In this document: positions 31,740-40,255 of the stretch, in pieces
Layout of the letters: each line of letters opens with the position of its first letter
How positions within the stretch are numbered: position 1 is the first letter of the stretch
Source of the DNA: an uncultured Vampirovibrio sp.
Lineage (GTDB): Bacteria; Cyanobacteriota; Vampirovibrionia; Gastranaerophilales; Gastranaerophilaceae
NCBI GenBank assembly: GCA_910583725.1
Contig: CAJTXZ010000003.1
Coordinates: 74,720 to 138,719, forward strand
Direction of reading: 5' to 3'
DNA length: 64,000 nt
The notes under the pieces: model-generated
The model's input: only the letters and a program-made list of their open reading frames with translations
The model's database searches: none
What the model was told of the DNA's origin: nothing
Made by a program: the position numbers and the translations under genes

Positions 31740-32439
31740 CTTGCGATTTTACTTCCTTTCTGGTGAGGCTTATTAAAAATTCCTTTATTGACAATACATC
31801 TTTGGCTTTAAATGCGGCAATTTCATTATTAACTCTCTCATCATCCCCTAAATCATCTTCATCATCAAAGCCAAAGATATTTAATATTTTATAAACTTTT
31901 TTCGTAAATTTCTTAAAATTCTCTGATAGCTTTCTTTGCACAAAATTCTTAATTTCACCAAAAACACTGGCAAGCTTTTCAGCCATAATATACACTTCCC
32001 TTTGAATATTTTGTATAAATTTACCCATATTCTTCATAAATTCAGGAAGATTTTTTGCAATGTTTAATAGTGGCCTTAAAATATTTCCCATTGTTGCATT
32101 GAATAATGCAGCAATCGGCTTCGGCAGTGTATTCTCTAATCTATTAAAAAGACTTGAAAGTTTATCCGCAATATTTTGCATCATTTTTTGAGCATTTTGG
32201 ACAAATTCAGCCTGCCTTTGATTATTGGCCTTCATTTCAAGCTTGTCTCTGTCTGCCGCTTTCATTCGCATCCATATCGCATAACACTGCGCATAAGACA
32301 TTTCATTTTTCTTTGGCGGCTCAGCTTTTTTGACACTGCCGCCTCCGCCCATACCGCTGCAGACAGGGCAGGCGCCAAATGGAAGCCCATGAGGGCAGGT
32401 TTGTATATTATTTGTTGTTACTGGACTTATCGATGCCAT
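31717..32439 (-). CDS. Cys-motif lineage protein (240 aa) behind cobalamin riboswitch
   Basis: A 240-aa protein. The start at 32439 is taken over an upstream ATG at 32478 because the family-like N-terminus MASISPVTTN begins there; neither has a strong ribosome binding site. The N-terminus carries CPHGLPFGACPVCSG, with CPxG and CPxC like a small zinc knuckle, then a Gly tract. The rest is long amphipathic helix, rich in Lys, Asn and Met. I recall similar CPHG...CPVCSGMGG starts in gut Melainabacteria, but know no function. It is the first gene after the riboswitch and overlaps the 568-aa gene. Confidence 0.6.
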   Translation of the reverse strand: MASISPVTTNNIQTCPHGLPFGACPVCSGMGGGGSVKKAEPPKKNEMSYAQCYAIWMRMKAADRDKLEMKANNQRQAEFVQNAQKMMQNIADKLSSLFNRLENTLPKPIAALFNATMGNILRPLLNIAKNLPEFMKNMGKFIQNIQREVYIMAEKLASVFGEIKNFVQRKLSENFKKFTKKVYKILNIFGFDDEDDLGDDERVNNEIAAFKAKDVLSIKEFLISLTRKEVKSQDDNIQDV

Positions 32440-32499
32440 TAAAAAATCTGCTCGTACTTTCTTTTGATGAAAAATCAAAACAAAAGCCGCAACAGATAA

Positions 32500-32603
32500 A
32501 CCAAATTAATTTCCGGAAATTCCGCGGATAATTAACAAATAAGTTTTCCGACTGTAACGGCTGCGGCCCAGTTAAGGATTTTCACCTTATTTCCTCGTTA
32601 TAT
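32500..32603 (-). ncRNA. Probable cobalamin riboswitch
   Basis: On the minus strand the leader reads GAGGAAATAAGG-TGAAAATCC, then TTAACTGG, GCCGCAGCCG, and CAGTCGGAAAACTTATT. This is the order of conserved blocks of cobalamin riboswitches: GGGAA, the GGTGAAAATCC hairpin, the CCGC core, and a B12 box like AGTCGGAAGACCTGCC. The aptamer looks short, as in class II. AACTAAATA near the 5' end can pair with TATTTGTT after the B12 box. A 14-bp palindrome, AATTTCCGGAAATT, follows as a possible expression platform. It reads towards the genes at 32439 and 31739. Confidence 0.75.
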
Positions 32604-32609
32604 TTAGTT

Positions 32610-32638
32610 TTTATACCATAGAGAATACTGAGCGTCAA
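32610..32638 (-). promoter_or_regulatory. Promoter of the riboswitch transcript
   Basis: On the minus strand TTGACG (32638-32633), a 17-bp spacer and TATAAA (32615-32610) form a near-consensus promoter. The expected start is near 32603, a few bases before the first conserved riboswitch block. Confidence 0.75.
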
Positions 32639-32663
32639 ATTAATGTTAAGGTTCATTGCATAT

Positions 32664-32692
32664 TTGACAATTAATTTTGCCAAATGTAAATA
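32664..32692 (+). promoter_or_regulatory. Promoter of the tolC-macAB operon
   Basis: TTGACA (32664-32669), a 17-bp spacer and TAAATA (32687-32692) read towards the TolC-like gene at 32813, leaving a ~115-nt leader. TATTAT at 32691-32696 is a second -10 possibility. It is divergent from the riboswitch promoter 26 bp away, so the two may influence each other. Confidence 0.55.
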
Positions 32693-32812
32693 TTATGCCA
32701 CCGGGCTATTTTAGATGTTAAAATATTATCAATATAATAAAAATGAACAATTTAAATCTTAAATCGTTTTAATTTACAGAAATAATTAAAACAACGGAGC
32801 AAGCATTAAATA

Positions 32813-34255
32813 GTGAAACACAGAGGAATTATATTAACTATACTATTGTGCCTTTTTATTATAATGCCATCATTTGGCATGGAAACAATACACAAAGGCG
32901 ACATTCTAAGCTTGGAAGAATGTATAGACATTGCAATTCAAAATAATCCTAATGTTGAAATCTCAAAAAATAACGTCAAGTTGATTGAAAGCAGAGTAGG
33001 ACAAGCAAAATCAGACTATTTTCCAAGCATTGGCGTAAATAGCGGATATAGCGGTGATAATCTGCTCCATGGCGCAGAATACGCTAATAGCCATAATTAT
33101 TATTACACCGCAGGAGTCAGCCTGAAACAGCTTATTTTTAACTTTGGAAAAACAAATGCATCAATTAAAATGCAAAAATTTAATAAAATTTCATCCGAGT
33201 TTGATTTAGATTACACAATCTTAAAAACAGCATATGATGTTAAAAACGCCTATTACGGCGTTCTTGCGGCAAGGGCAAAGATTGATATAGCAGAATCAAA
33301 CCGTGAAATAAACAAAAGGCAATACGCACAAATAAAAGCTTACTTTGAAGAGGGGATAAAATCGCGCGTAGATTTTGTAAATGCAGAAGTAAACTTAAGC
33401 AATTCAGAAATCGAACTAATTAATGCCCAAACAGAATATGAAAATATGCTTGTAAAATTAAATAACGCGATGTATGTAGCATATGCACCCGAATATTCAA
33501 TTAAAAATACGGAAACCTTTAATTTGGCTGAAAACTGGGCAGATATTAAATTTCTAAACATAGGAAACTATAAAAAACTTGAAGAAGAAATTAATACCGA
33601 AGATACAGAACCGCTAAACTATAAAACATCAACTTTCACATCCAAAATCGAAAAAAGTGATATTTTAGAAGACTATGTGTTTAAACCGCTTGAAATTTCC
33701 TTTGAAGAAGCCCTTGAAAAGGCTAAAGAAAAAAGGCCAGATTTAAAATCATACCTTGCAACAAAAGATGCTATGGCAGAATCCCTAAAATACGCAAAAC
33801 GCGAATATTTCCCACAAATTACCACTAATGCAGGCTACACCTGGAGAGATTCCAATTCACCATACACAAGCAGTCTAAGTTATGGCGCAGGAATAGATAT
33901 AACATCAGTAAATCCAATGAGAACAAAATATAAAATTGACGAAGCAAAAACCCAGCTTGATATTGCAATAGAAAATATTAACCTGATTGAAAAAAATATA
34001 TTTTTTGAGGTGCAAGATGCCTTTGTAAACCTGACACAGCTTGAAAAACAAATACCATTATATAAAAAACGCGTTTATCAAGCGCTTGAAAACTTTGAAC
34101 TTGCAGACGGCAGATACGGCGTTGGGCTTGCAGATTTTATTGAGTTGCAGGACGCAAGAAGTAAATACCTAAATTCCCAGCAGGAGTATATTCAAACCAT
34201 ATATAATTATAATATTGCAAGAGCTAAACTCGAAGTTGCAATGGGGGAAAAATGA
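32813..34255 (+). CDS. TolC-family outer-membrane efflux protein
   Basis: A 480-aa protein that would form the outer-membrane channel of a tripartite exporter. The signal peptide is ILTILLCLFIIMPSFG. Two outer-membrane efflux protein repeats follow: LSLEECIDIAIQNNPNVEIS and EALEKAKEKRPDLKSYLATK as repeat starts, with long helical hairpins such as AYYGVLAARAKIDIAESNRE and FELADGRYGVGLADFIELQD. The length is normal. The start appears to be GTG (32813) preceded by CGGAGC. It overlaps the macA-like gene by 4 nt (ATGA), giving a four-gene operon with MacAB components. Confidence 0.9.
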   Translation: MKHRGIILTILLCLFIIMPSFGMETIHKGDILSLEECIDIAIQNNPNVEISKNNVKLIESRVGQAKSDYFPSIGVNSGYSGDNLLHGAEYANSHNYYYTAGVSLKQLIFNFGKTNASIKMQKFNKISSEFDLDYTILKTAYDVKNAYYGVLAARAKIDIAESNREINKRQYAQIKAYFEEGIKSRVDFVNAEVNLSNSEIELINAQTEYENMLVKLNNAMYVAYAPEYSIKNTETFNLAENWADIKFLNIGNYKKLEEEINTEDTEPLNYKTSTFTSKIEKSDILEDYVFKPLEISFEEALEKAKEKRPDLKSYLATKDAMAESLKYAKREYFPQITTNAGYTWRDSNSPYTSSLSYGAGIDITSVNPMRTKYKIDEAKTQLDIAIENINLIEKNIFFEVQDAFVNLTQLEKQIPLYKKRVYQALENFELADGRYGVGLADFIELQDARSKYLNSQQEYIQTIYNYNIARAKLEVAMGEK

Positions 34256-35421
34256 ACAGAAAAATAGCCATAATCATATTAGCTTGTTTAGCAGTTTTAG
34301 CATTTGGAGGTTTTTTACTTAAAAACAAAAAACAAGCCAAAACCTATATAACAGAACCATTACAAAAAAGGACAATAACCCAGATTGTCGAAGCCTCAGG
34401 CACCATAAATCCCGTGCAGACAGTTAGCATAGGCTCTCAGGTTTCAGGCCAGATAAGCGCAATCTATGTTGATTATAATTCAGAGGTTAAAAAAGGCCAG
34501 CTCCTTGCCGAAATTGACACATCACTTTTTGAAGCCCAGGTAAATCAGGCAAAAGCAAGTATAGACAACGCAAGGGCAAATCTTGCAAAAATTCAGGCAA
34601 CAGCAGCCAATGACAAACTTACACTGACCAGATACAGAAATCTATACAAAAAAGGTTTTATTGCAAAAAGCGAGCTTGACCTCGCCGAAAGCACATATAC
34701 TGCCGATGTTGCACAAATAAGAGCCGCTCAGGCGCAGATAAACCAGGCGCTTGCTTCTTATTCAACAGCAGAATCAAATTTAAGATACACAAAAATAACA
34801 TCCCCTGTTGATGGCGTTGTTATTTCACGTGCCGTAGATGTTGGACAAACCGTTGCAGCAAGCTTTCAAACACCAGAATTATTCTCTGTAGCACAGGATT
34901 TAACCCAAATGCAAATAGAAGCAAGCGTATCAGAAGCTGACATAGGCAAAGTAAAAAAAGAACAAGATGTCGAATATACACTGGATGGCTATCCTAATGA
35001 AACATTCACGGGAAAAGTAAGCCAGGTAAGAATTTCCCCAACCACGGTATCCAATGTTGTAACCTATAGTGTAATTATAGATGTAAACAACGACGATTTG
35101 AAACTAATACCGGGTATGACAGCCAATGTATCAATAATTACATCTAAAAAAGAAGATATTTTGTGCGCACAAAATTCGGCACTAAAATTTACCCCAAACA
35201 CAGACGGCAAAGGCGAAAAATACGAAAAACAGGGAATATGGCTGTTATCTGACGGAGAGCCAAAAAGGGTCGAAATTCAAACAGGCGTAAGTGACGATTT
35301 ATACACAGAAATCATTTCAGATAAACTACACGATGGCGACAAGGCTATAATATCAATTGAAGAAAAAGGCAAAGGAAAAGATACAGCTAAAGGCAAAAGA
35401 ATGCCCCCGAGGATGTTCTAA
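34252..35421 (+). CDS. macA: MacA-like periplasmic adaptor (HlyD/RND family)
   Basis: A 389-aa adaptor linking the MacB transporter to the TolC channel. It has an N-terminal membrane anchor (IIILACLAVLAFGGFLL), first lipoyl half (VSIGSQVSGQISAIYVDYNS), a helical hairpin (QVNQAKASIDNARANLAKIQ), second lipoyl half (ITSPVDGVVISRAVDVGQTV), then beta-barrel and membrane-proximal domains with LIPGMTANVSI. The order is that of MacA. It overlaps both neighbours by a few bases (ATGA before, TAATG after). The substrate cannot be inferred; MacAB systems export peptides, siderophores or antibiotics. Confidence 0.9.
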   Translation: MNRKIAIIILACLAVLAFGGFLLKNKKQAKTYITEPLQKRTITQIVEASGTINPVQTVSIGSQVSGQISAIYVDYNSEVKKGQLLAEIDTSLFEAQVNQAKASIDNARANLAKIQATAANDKLTLTRYRNLYKKGFIAKSELDLAESTYTADVAQIRAAQAQINQALASYSTAESNLRYTKITSPVDGVVISRAVDVGQTVAASFQTPELFSVAQDLTQMQIEASVSEADIGKVKKEQDVEYTLDGYPNETFTGKVSQVRISPTTVSNVVTYSVIIDVNNDDLKLIPGMTANVSIITSKKEDILCAQNSALKFTPNTDGKGEKYEKQGIWLLSDGEPKRVEIQTGVSDDLYTEIISDKLHDGDKAIISIEEKGKGKDTAKGKRMPPRMF

Positions 35422-36134
35422 TGGCACTAATTGATGCAAAAAATATAGTAAAAACATATTCTACAGGCGGCGAAACATTCTATGCACTTAAAGGCGTCTC
35501 ACTTCAAATAGAAAGTGGCGAATTCGTTGCAATAATGGGCGCATCAGGCTCAGGCAAATCCACATTTATGAATATCATAGGCTGTCTTGATAAGCCAGCC
35601 TCAGGGGATTATTTTCTTGATGGCAAAAATATCGTAGACACAAGACTGGATAAACTTTCAGAAGTCAGAAATTCAAAACTTGGCTTTGTTTTTCAGGGAT
35701 TTAATTTAATTTCAAGAACATCAGCACTTGAAAACGTTGAATTACCAATGATTTACAAAGGAATACCAGCCAAAGAAAGAACAGAGCGGGCAATGGAAGC
35801 CTTAAAAATAGTAGGTTTAACAGGCAAAGAACACAATATGCCAAACCAACTATCAGGCGGCCAGCAGCAAAGGGTAGCAATTGCAAGAGCAATAGTTAAC
35901 GACGCCCCTGTAATCCTTGCAGATGAGCCTACTGGAAATCTTGACACAAAAACAAGCTATGAAGTTATGGATTTTTTTGTAAACCTGAATGAAAAAATGA
36001 AAAAAACCATAGTATTAGTAACCCATGAAGACGACATAGCAAGCTATTGCAAGCGGATAGTGCGATTTAAGGATGGAAATATAATAAAAGACAGCCAAAA
36101 CAATCCCATCAAAGGAGGAATCACCCCAATATGA
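35421..36134 (+). CDS. macB: MacB-type ABC transporter ATPase
   Basis: A 237-aa nucleotide-binding subunit with Walker A GASGSGKST (~41-49), Q-loop VFQGFNL, ABC signature LSGGQQQRVAIARA, Walker B VILADEPTGNLD and H-loop VTHE. It is of the LolD/MacB type. The ATPase and permease are separate genes here, unlike E. coli MacB where they are fused; both conditions occur. ATG overlaps the macA stop (TAATG), and its own stop overlaps the permease ATG. Confidence 0.93.
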   Translation: MALIDAKNIVKTYSTGGETFYALKGVSLQIESGEFVAIMGASGSGKSTFMNIIGCLDKPASGDYFLDGKNIVDTRLDKLSEVRNSKLGFVFQGFNLISRTSALENVELPMIYKGIPAKERTERAMEALKIVGLTGKEHNMPNQLSGGQQQRVAIARAIVNDAPVILADEPTGNLDTKTSYEVMDFFVNLNEKMKKTIVLVTHEDDIASYCKRIVRFKDGNIIKDSQNNPIKGGITPI

Positions 36135-37360
36135 TTGATTTTTTGTCAACATTTAAAATGGCCACTGTTTCCTTGAGGGTTAATAAAATGCGTTCAATAT
36201 TAACAAGCCTTGGTATTATTATAGGTGTAAGCGCTGTAATTATAATGCTCGCGGTAGGGCAAGGCGCAAGTGTCAGAATACAAAAAGATATGGCATCAAT
36301 GGGCAGTAACCTTTTAATGATTTCATCCGCATCAGTCACATCAGGCGGTGTACGTATGGGAAGAGGTACAAAGCCAAGCCTTACAATCAAAGACGCTATA
36401 GCAATAGAGAAAAATTGCCCGTCAGTAGGTTACATAGCCCCCTACTCAAGCGAAGCAAAGCAGGTAACATACGGAAATCAAAACTGGTCAACGAGTATAG
36501 CAGGCACAACACCTTCTTATATGAAAATAAGAGACTGGAAAATAAATCTCGGCAGAAACATATCCTCTGAAGACATTTCCAACATGTCAAAGGTTGCAAT
36601 CATTGGAAACACTGTTGCAAACGAACTTTTTGGAGATTTAGACCCCATCGGAAAAACCATCCGGATAGGTGGTGTGCCATTTAAAGTTATTGGCCTTTTA
36701 GAAAGCAAAGGGCAAAGCTCAATGGGCCATGATCAGGATGATTTTATAATAATCCCCATTACAACAGGACAAAAGAAAGTCTTTGGAACAAATTTCCCAG
36801 GCACGGTGAGTATGATAAACGTTAAAGCCAAAGATTCTGATTCAATATACTCAGCAGAAGAAGAAATAACCGAATTATTGAAAAAAAGACACAGAATAGG
36901 AAAAAAGCAGGAAAACGATTTTCAGGTGCGCAATTTAACCCAGATGATGGAAACAATGAAAAACACCGTTAAAACAATGTCTTTATTATTAGGCTCAATC
37001 GCAGGAGTATCACTGCTTGTTGGAGGAATTGGCATTATGAACATTATGCTTGTTTCAGTAACAGAAAGAACAAAAGAAATAGGTATTAGAATGGCAATCG
37101 GTGCAAAATCATCCGACATTAGAATACAATTTTTAATAGAAAGCCTCCTCTTATCCTTCATTGGCGGCATACTTGGCTTAATAGCAGGGGTTGCAGGCGC
37201 AAAGTTAATTGAATTTTTTGGCTCTATGACCGTGTATATCAGCAGCTTCTCAATAATATTATCATTAGGCTTTTCAGGGCTTATTGGCGTTATATTTGGG
37301 TATTATCCGGCATACAAAGCTTCTCTTCTAAACCCGATTGACGCACTAAGATATGAATAG
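36131..37360 (+). CDS. macB: MacB-type ABC transporter permease
   Basis: A 409-aa permease of the MacB/FtsX family. One N-terminal helix (SILTSLGIIIGVSAVIIMLA), a ~230-residue periplasmic MacB_PCD domain (MGSNLLMISSAS, DPIGKTIRIGGVPFKVIGLL), then three C-terminal helices with the FtsX motif GGIGIMNIMLVSVTERTKEI and GIRMAIGAK. It closes the operon; the periplasmic domain couples ATP hydrolysis in the cytoplasm to pumping through MacA-TolC (mechanotransmission). Length and order are normal for a split MacB. Confidence 0.92.
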   Translation: MIDFLSTFKMATVSLRVNKMRSILTSLGIIIGVSAVIIMLAVGQGASVRIQKDMASMGSNLLMISSASVTSGGVRMGRGTKPSLTIKDAIAIEKNCPSVGYIAPYSSEAKQVTYGNQNWSTSIAGTTPSYMKIRDWKINLGRNISSEDISNMSKVAIIGNTVANELFGDLDPIGKTIRIGGVPFKVIGLLESKGQSSMGHDQDDFIIIPITTGQKKVFGTNFPGTVSMINVKAKDSDSIYSAEEEITELLKKRHRIGKKQENDFQVRNLTQMMETMKNTVKTMSLLLGSIAGVSLLVGGIGIMNIMLVSVTERTKEIGIRMAIGAKSSDIRIQFLIESLLLSFIGGILGLIAGVAGAKLIEFFGSMTVYISSFSIILSLGFSGLIGVIFGYYPAYKASLLNPIDALRYE

Positions 37361-37506
37361 CTTAATATTAATATGCCATTTTTCACCTGGAGCAAAAAAA
37401 ATTAGAGTTTTTAAAATACTGGGCTAAAAAACTTATTTTGCTAGCAATATTTTTTTTGTTTATGTTTTTATATTAATATAGCTGACACCTAAAAGAGATA
37501 ACCATC

Positions 37507-38556
37507 ATGCTCAATAATGTAGCTCAAAAACAAACGCAAACATTTAACACCGTTAAGCAAAATCCAAATTCATTTAATGCTCCAGGTGTTAATACACCTA
37601 TTAGCACAAAGCAGGAAGGTGACAGTGTTCAAATTAATAATAAGATTAAAACTGCAGCCATAATAACTTCCGGCTCGGCCCTTGGAGGAATTGCCGGTGG
37701 AATCTTGGGTTTCATTAAAGAAAAGTCTAAATACCAAAAAGACACAATGATAGAAAATAAAACAAGAGACTTGCAGGATGAAATTTGCGGAAAATTTTAT
37801 GATGAAGTTAAAAATACTTTTGATAAGGTAAAAGCTGGTGTAAACCTCACAGAAGAAGAAAAAACTCTTTTAAAAGATTTAGGTTTTAATCATCCGCTAT
37901 TTAAATTTTTAGACAAGGATATTCAAAATAAATATTTAACATTAAACGATAAGCAAAGCGTAATAAATGGCATTCACCCGGCCTACTCTTATCCTAACGC
38001 AGTATACTCAAGCGGGCCAGGAAGTCTTGCAATAGGATTCCATGGCTGGCTTAATAAAAAATCATTTAATTACATTGATTTTCTTGAAAAAAAGACAGGG
38101 TTATCCAAAGAAAATGAAGAACTTTTTAGTCTCTTGGGAAAAGATTTTCAAAATCAACTTAAAAAAGTCAATGATAAAAATCATGGATATGCCGCCATTC
38201 CTGCAATGGATCTTACAATGGGTAAATTTCTCCCCGATGGTGGAGGGATCGATAAAAACGGCATGTTTATCGCCAAAATAACCGGTGCAGAATGCGATTA
38301 TTCAGAATTAGCAGATGCATTTTCAGGGTTGCCTGGCTCTGAAAAAAGCCTTCAAATCCAGCTCAATAAAAAATATGGCACAGCACTTGAAAATGCTGCA
38401 AAAGAAGCGGCCACAAATGTGGATAAATTAATTAAAAATAATTCTTTCAAAGCTGCTATAAAACCCGCAGTCATCGCCGCCATAATTGTTGGAGGAATTT
38501 CAGCTATTGGCACATTTTTGTATTCAAACAAAAAGAATGAAACAAATAATAAATAA
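37507..38556 (+). CDS. Lineage hypothetical protein (349 aa)
   Basis: A 349-aa protein. A polar N-terminus (~1-55) is followed by a glycine-rich hydrophobic stretch (TSGSALGGIAGGILGFI), a helical charged segment, and a ~150-residue central part containing HPAYSYPNAVYSSGPGSLAI and AIPAMDLTMGKFLPDGGGID. A second hydrophobic helix lies near the C-terminus (AVIAAIIVGGISAIGTFLY). The two end helices suggest a membrane-bound hairpin. AGAG lies before the ATG. I recognise no domain. It resembles in style the other lineage proteins at 30033 and 40256. Confidence 0.6.
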   Translation: MLNNVAQKQTQTFNTVKQNPNSFNAPGVNTPISTKQEGDSVQINNKIKTAAIITSGSALGGIAGGILGFIKEKSKYQKDTMIENKTRDLQDEICGKFYDEVKNTFDKVKAGVNLTEEEKTLLKDLGFNHPLFKFLDKDIQNKYLTLNDKQSVINGIHPAYSYPNAVYSSGPGSLAIGFHGWLNKKSFNYIDFLEKKTGLSKENEELFSLLGKDFQNQLKKVNDKNHGYAAIPAMDLTMGKFLPDGGGIDKNGMFIAKITGAECDYSELADAFSGLPGSEKSLQIQLNKKYGTALENAAKEAATNVDKLIKNNSFKAAIKPAVIAAIIVGGISAIGTFLYSNKKNETNNK

Positions 38557-38664
38557 TTTTAATAATTAAATTCAATCTTAGCAAAAAGTACTCGCCGCCT
38601 GTTAAAAAATCATACAAAAGCGGTTGATATTTTTTGCAATTTTGCTGCAATAGAAATTTTATAT

Positions 38665-38815
38665 TAAAAAAATAAAGCCCTGTATAATTGCTTACACAGG
38701 ACCTTAAGGTCAAAAAGGGTGAAACTTTTATTTATGCCATGCTAATAATTATGCATTCGGTCATATTGCTTATTCTAACCGCCTTTAAGGTTTTTTATTT
38801 TCCCTTTAGACTGGA
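38665..38815 (-). ncRNA. Candidate small RNA (about 150 nt)
   Basis: A minus-strand promoter, TTGCAT (38848-38843), 16-bp spacer, GATAAT (38826-38821), predicts a start near 38815. The end is a strong terminator: CCTGTGTAA and TTATACAGG (38700-38692 with 38687-38679) close a GCAA tetraloop and are followed by GGCTTTATTTTTTT. No reading frame with a ribosome binding site lies between. The upstream tRNA has its own terminator, so this hairpin must end another transcript. Family unknown. Confidence 0.5.
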
Positions 38816-39095
38816 ACTCTATTATCGCAAATCAAAAATAAAATGCAAGTATTTCTTTTAAATTTATTTACAAAAATTAACAAAAAACAAAATAAAGCGC
38901 CTAACAAAAGAATTGAAGATTTTAATAAACTCTGCTTCGTTTAAGTATAAATTCGCATTATACAGAATCATTGTCTGATTAATTATGTAACAAGCAAAAT
39001 ATCGGGCAAACTTCGGCAATAATACAAAGGCGTAAAGAGAACTTTTATACACAAATAAAAAATGAATAAAAAATACTCACATTTTACCCATGAAA

Positions 39096-39118
39096 AAAGG
39101 GCTAAAAATAAGCCCTTT
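39096..39118 (-). terminator. Terminator of tRNA-Leu
   Basis: AAAGGGCT (39096-39103) and AGCCCTTT (39111-39118) form a perfect 8-bp stem with a 7-nt loop. Read on the minus strand it lies 5 nt after the tRNA-Leu 3' end and is followed by a T-run. Confidence 0.85.
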
Positions 39119-39123
39119 AAACT

Positions 39124-39209
39124 TGCTCCAGACCAGACTTGAACTGGTACGAGGTTTGACCCTCATTGGATTTTAAGTCCAACGTGTCTACCGATTCCAC
39201 CACTGGAGC
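39124..39209 (-). tRNA. tRNA-Leu (TAA)
   Basis: The minus strand reads GCTCCAG at the 5' end, D-arm TGGTGGAATCGGTAGACACG, anticodon loop CTTAAAA with anticodon TAA, a long variable arm (TGAGGGTCAAACCTCGT), T-arm GGTTCAAGTCT-type (CAGTTCAAGTCTG), then CTGGAGC and discriminator A. The length is 86 nt, as expected for a class II tRNA. CCA is not encoded. Confidence 0.95.
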
Positions 39210-39254
39210 GAAATAACTTTTACATGATAATTTTATTATAAAAAGATTAGCTGT

Positions 39255-39458
39255 CTAGTGTTTTTCTATTAAATCGTTTATTTCACCGACCATAACCTCA
39301 GGGTCAACTCCATGAACCTTAGCACCAGCCTCTAAATTTTCAAATCTTGCAGCAGCACAGCCAATACAGCCAAGGCCATATTTTGCAAATACTTCCAAGC
39401 TTTCAGGATATTGTTGGACAATATCAATAATTCCCATATCTTTTGTTACTTTTCCCAT
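39255..39458 (-). CDS. DUF1858-domain protein (CxxC)
   Basis: A 67-aa protein made of a single DUF1858 domain: TKDMGIIDIVQQYPESLEVF, AKYGLGCIGCAAARFENLEA, then helix VMVGEINDLIEKH. The CIGC pair is the conserved motif of this domain, which is found alone or at the N-terminus of ScdA/hybrid-cluster-type proteins and is suspected to have redox or metal roles. GGAAAAGAAAAATGG precedes it on the minus strand. It is not obviously in an operon; tRNA-Leu lies downstream on the same strand. Confidence 0.85.
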   Translation of the reverse strand: MGKVTKDMGIIDIVQQYPESLEVFAKYGLGCIGCAAARFENLEAGAKVHGVDPEVMVGEINDLIEKH

Positions 39459-39638
39459 TTTTCTTTTGCCTTTTCTTAATACGACATTAATATTATACTA
39501 TGAAATTTTTAAATAAAACAAATATATACAAAAAAGAAGATTACATAGGGCTGAATAATGTTCTCGCAACAATGAGAAAAACAGAATTCAGCTTTAAAAC
39601 AATTGAAACAAACCTTTTAGAAAACTTCATGCAGAAAA

Positions 39639-40148
39639 TTATTGATCAGATTCAAAATTTTTCTTTAGTAATTTCTCAAAATCCGAAGGCTTGATATCTT
39701 TTATAAAATTTTTAAATTCCATAGCTTCTTCTTCATCCTTCTGTGAATCTACAGACACAGCACCATTAAGAAGCACGTTTGATGTAACAAATATAGGAAC
39801 TTCTGCTCTTATTGCAATAGCAATAGCATCAGAAGGTCTTGAATCAAGCTGAATCACAGAACCGTCTTCGCGTGATAAATAAAGCGTAGAAAAATAAGTC
39901 TGCTCATCCACATCATTTATTTCCACCTTGTCTAATTTTAAACCGGTTGCCTCAATTAAATTTATAAATAAATCATGAGTCATAGGCCTAACAGAAGGAA
40001 TATTCTCAATCTTTCTAATTATAGAGCTTGCCTCAGCTGAACCAATCCAAATAGGAAGAGCACGCCTGTTCTCTAAATCATTCAATACAACAATAGGAGA
40101 GCCGCTTCTTGTATCAAGCGCAATGCCCATAACTCTCATTTCTATCAT
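39639..40148 (-). CDS. Bifunctional nuclease (BFN/DUF151) domain protein
   Basis: A 169-aa protein. The start at 40148 follows AGAAGGAG; a longer upstream frame is not supported. It has the BFN layout: VMGIALDTRSGSPIVVLNDL, RALPIWIGSAEASSIIRKIE, RPMTHDLFINLIEATG, LDSRPSDAIAIAIRAEVPIF. The SRPSDAIALA-like motif is the hallmark. BFN domains are linked to RNase/DNase activity and are widespread in bacteria and plants. The C-terminal ~35 residues are an acidic helix. It is monocistronic here. Confidence 0.92.
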   Translation of the reverse strand: MIEMRVMGIALDTRSGSPIVVLNDLENRRALPIWIGSAEASSIIRKIENIPSVRPMTHDLFINLIEATGLKLDKVEINDVDEQTYFSTLYLSREDGSVIQLDSRPSDAIAIAIRAEVPIFVTSNVLLNGAVSVDSQKDEEEAMEFKNFIKDIKPSDFEKLLKKNFESDQ

Positions 40149-40255
40149 AAAAAATACTCCTTCTAAAATTATTATACAATAATAATAGAAAAAATGCTCT
40201 TTCAAAACAAAAAGAGCATTGAGCAAATTACAAATTTTACTATCGGCTAATACTG

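Larger units (their letters stand above)
38557..39123. other. Gene-free region with a candidate small RNA
   Basis: No credible protein gene on either strand. A minus-strand promoter and GNRA-loop terminator delimit a candidate small RNA (listed separately). GACCTTAAGGTC (38700-38711) is a perfect palindrome within it. The 38820-39090 part is plain AT-rich DNA with no feature I can name, followed by the tRNA-Leu terminator. Confidence 0.5.

Noticed and set aside
39500..39694. Possible 64-aa gene on the plus strand
   Set aside because: It has no ribosome binding site, overlaps the end of the BFN gene by 56 nt on the other strand, and no homologue is recognised. Its codons look plausible but support is too thin.
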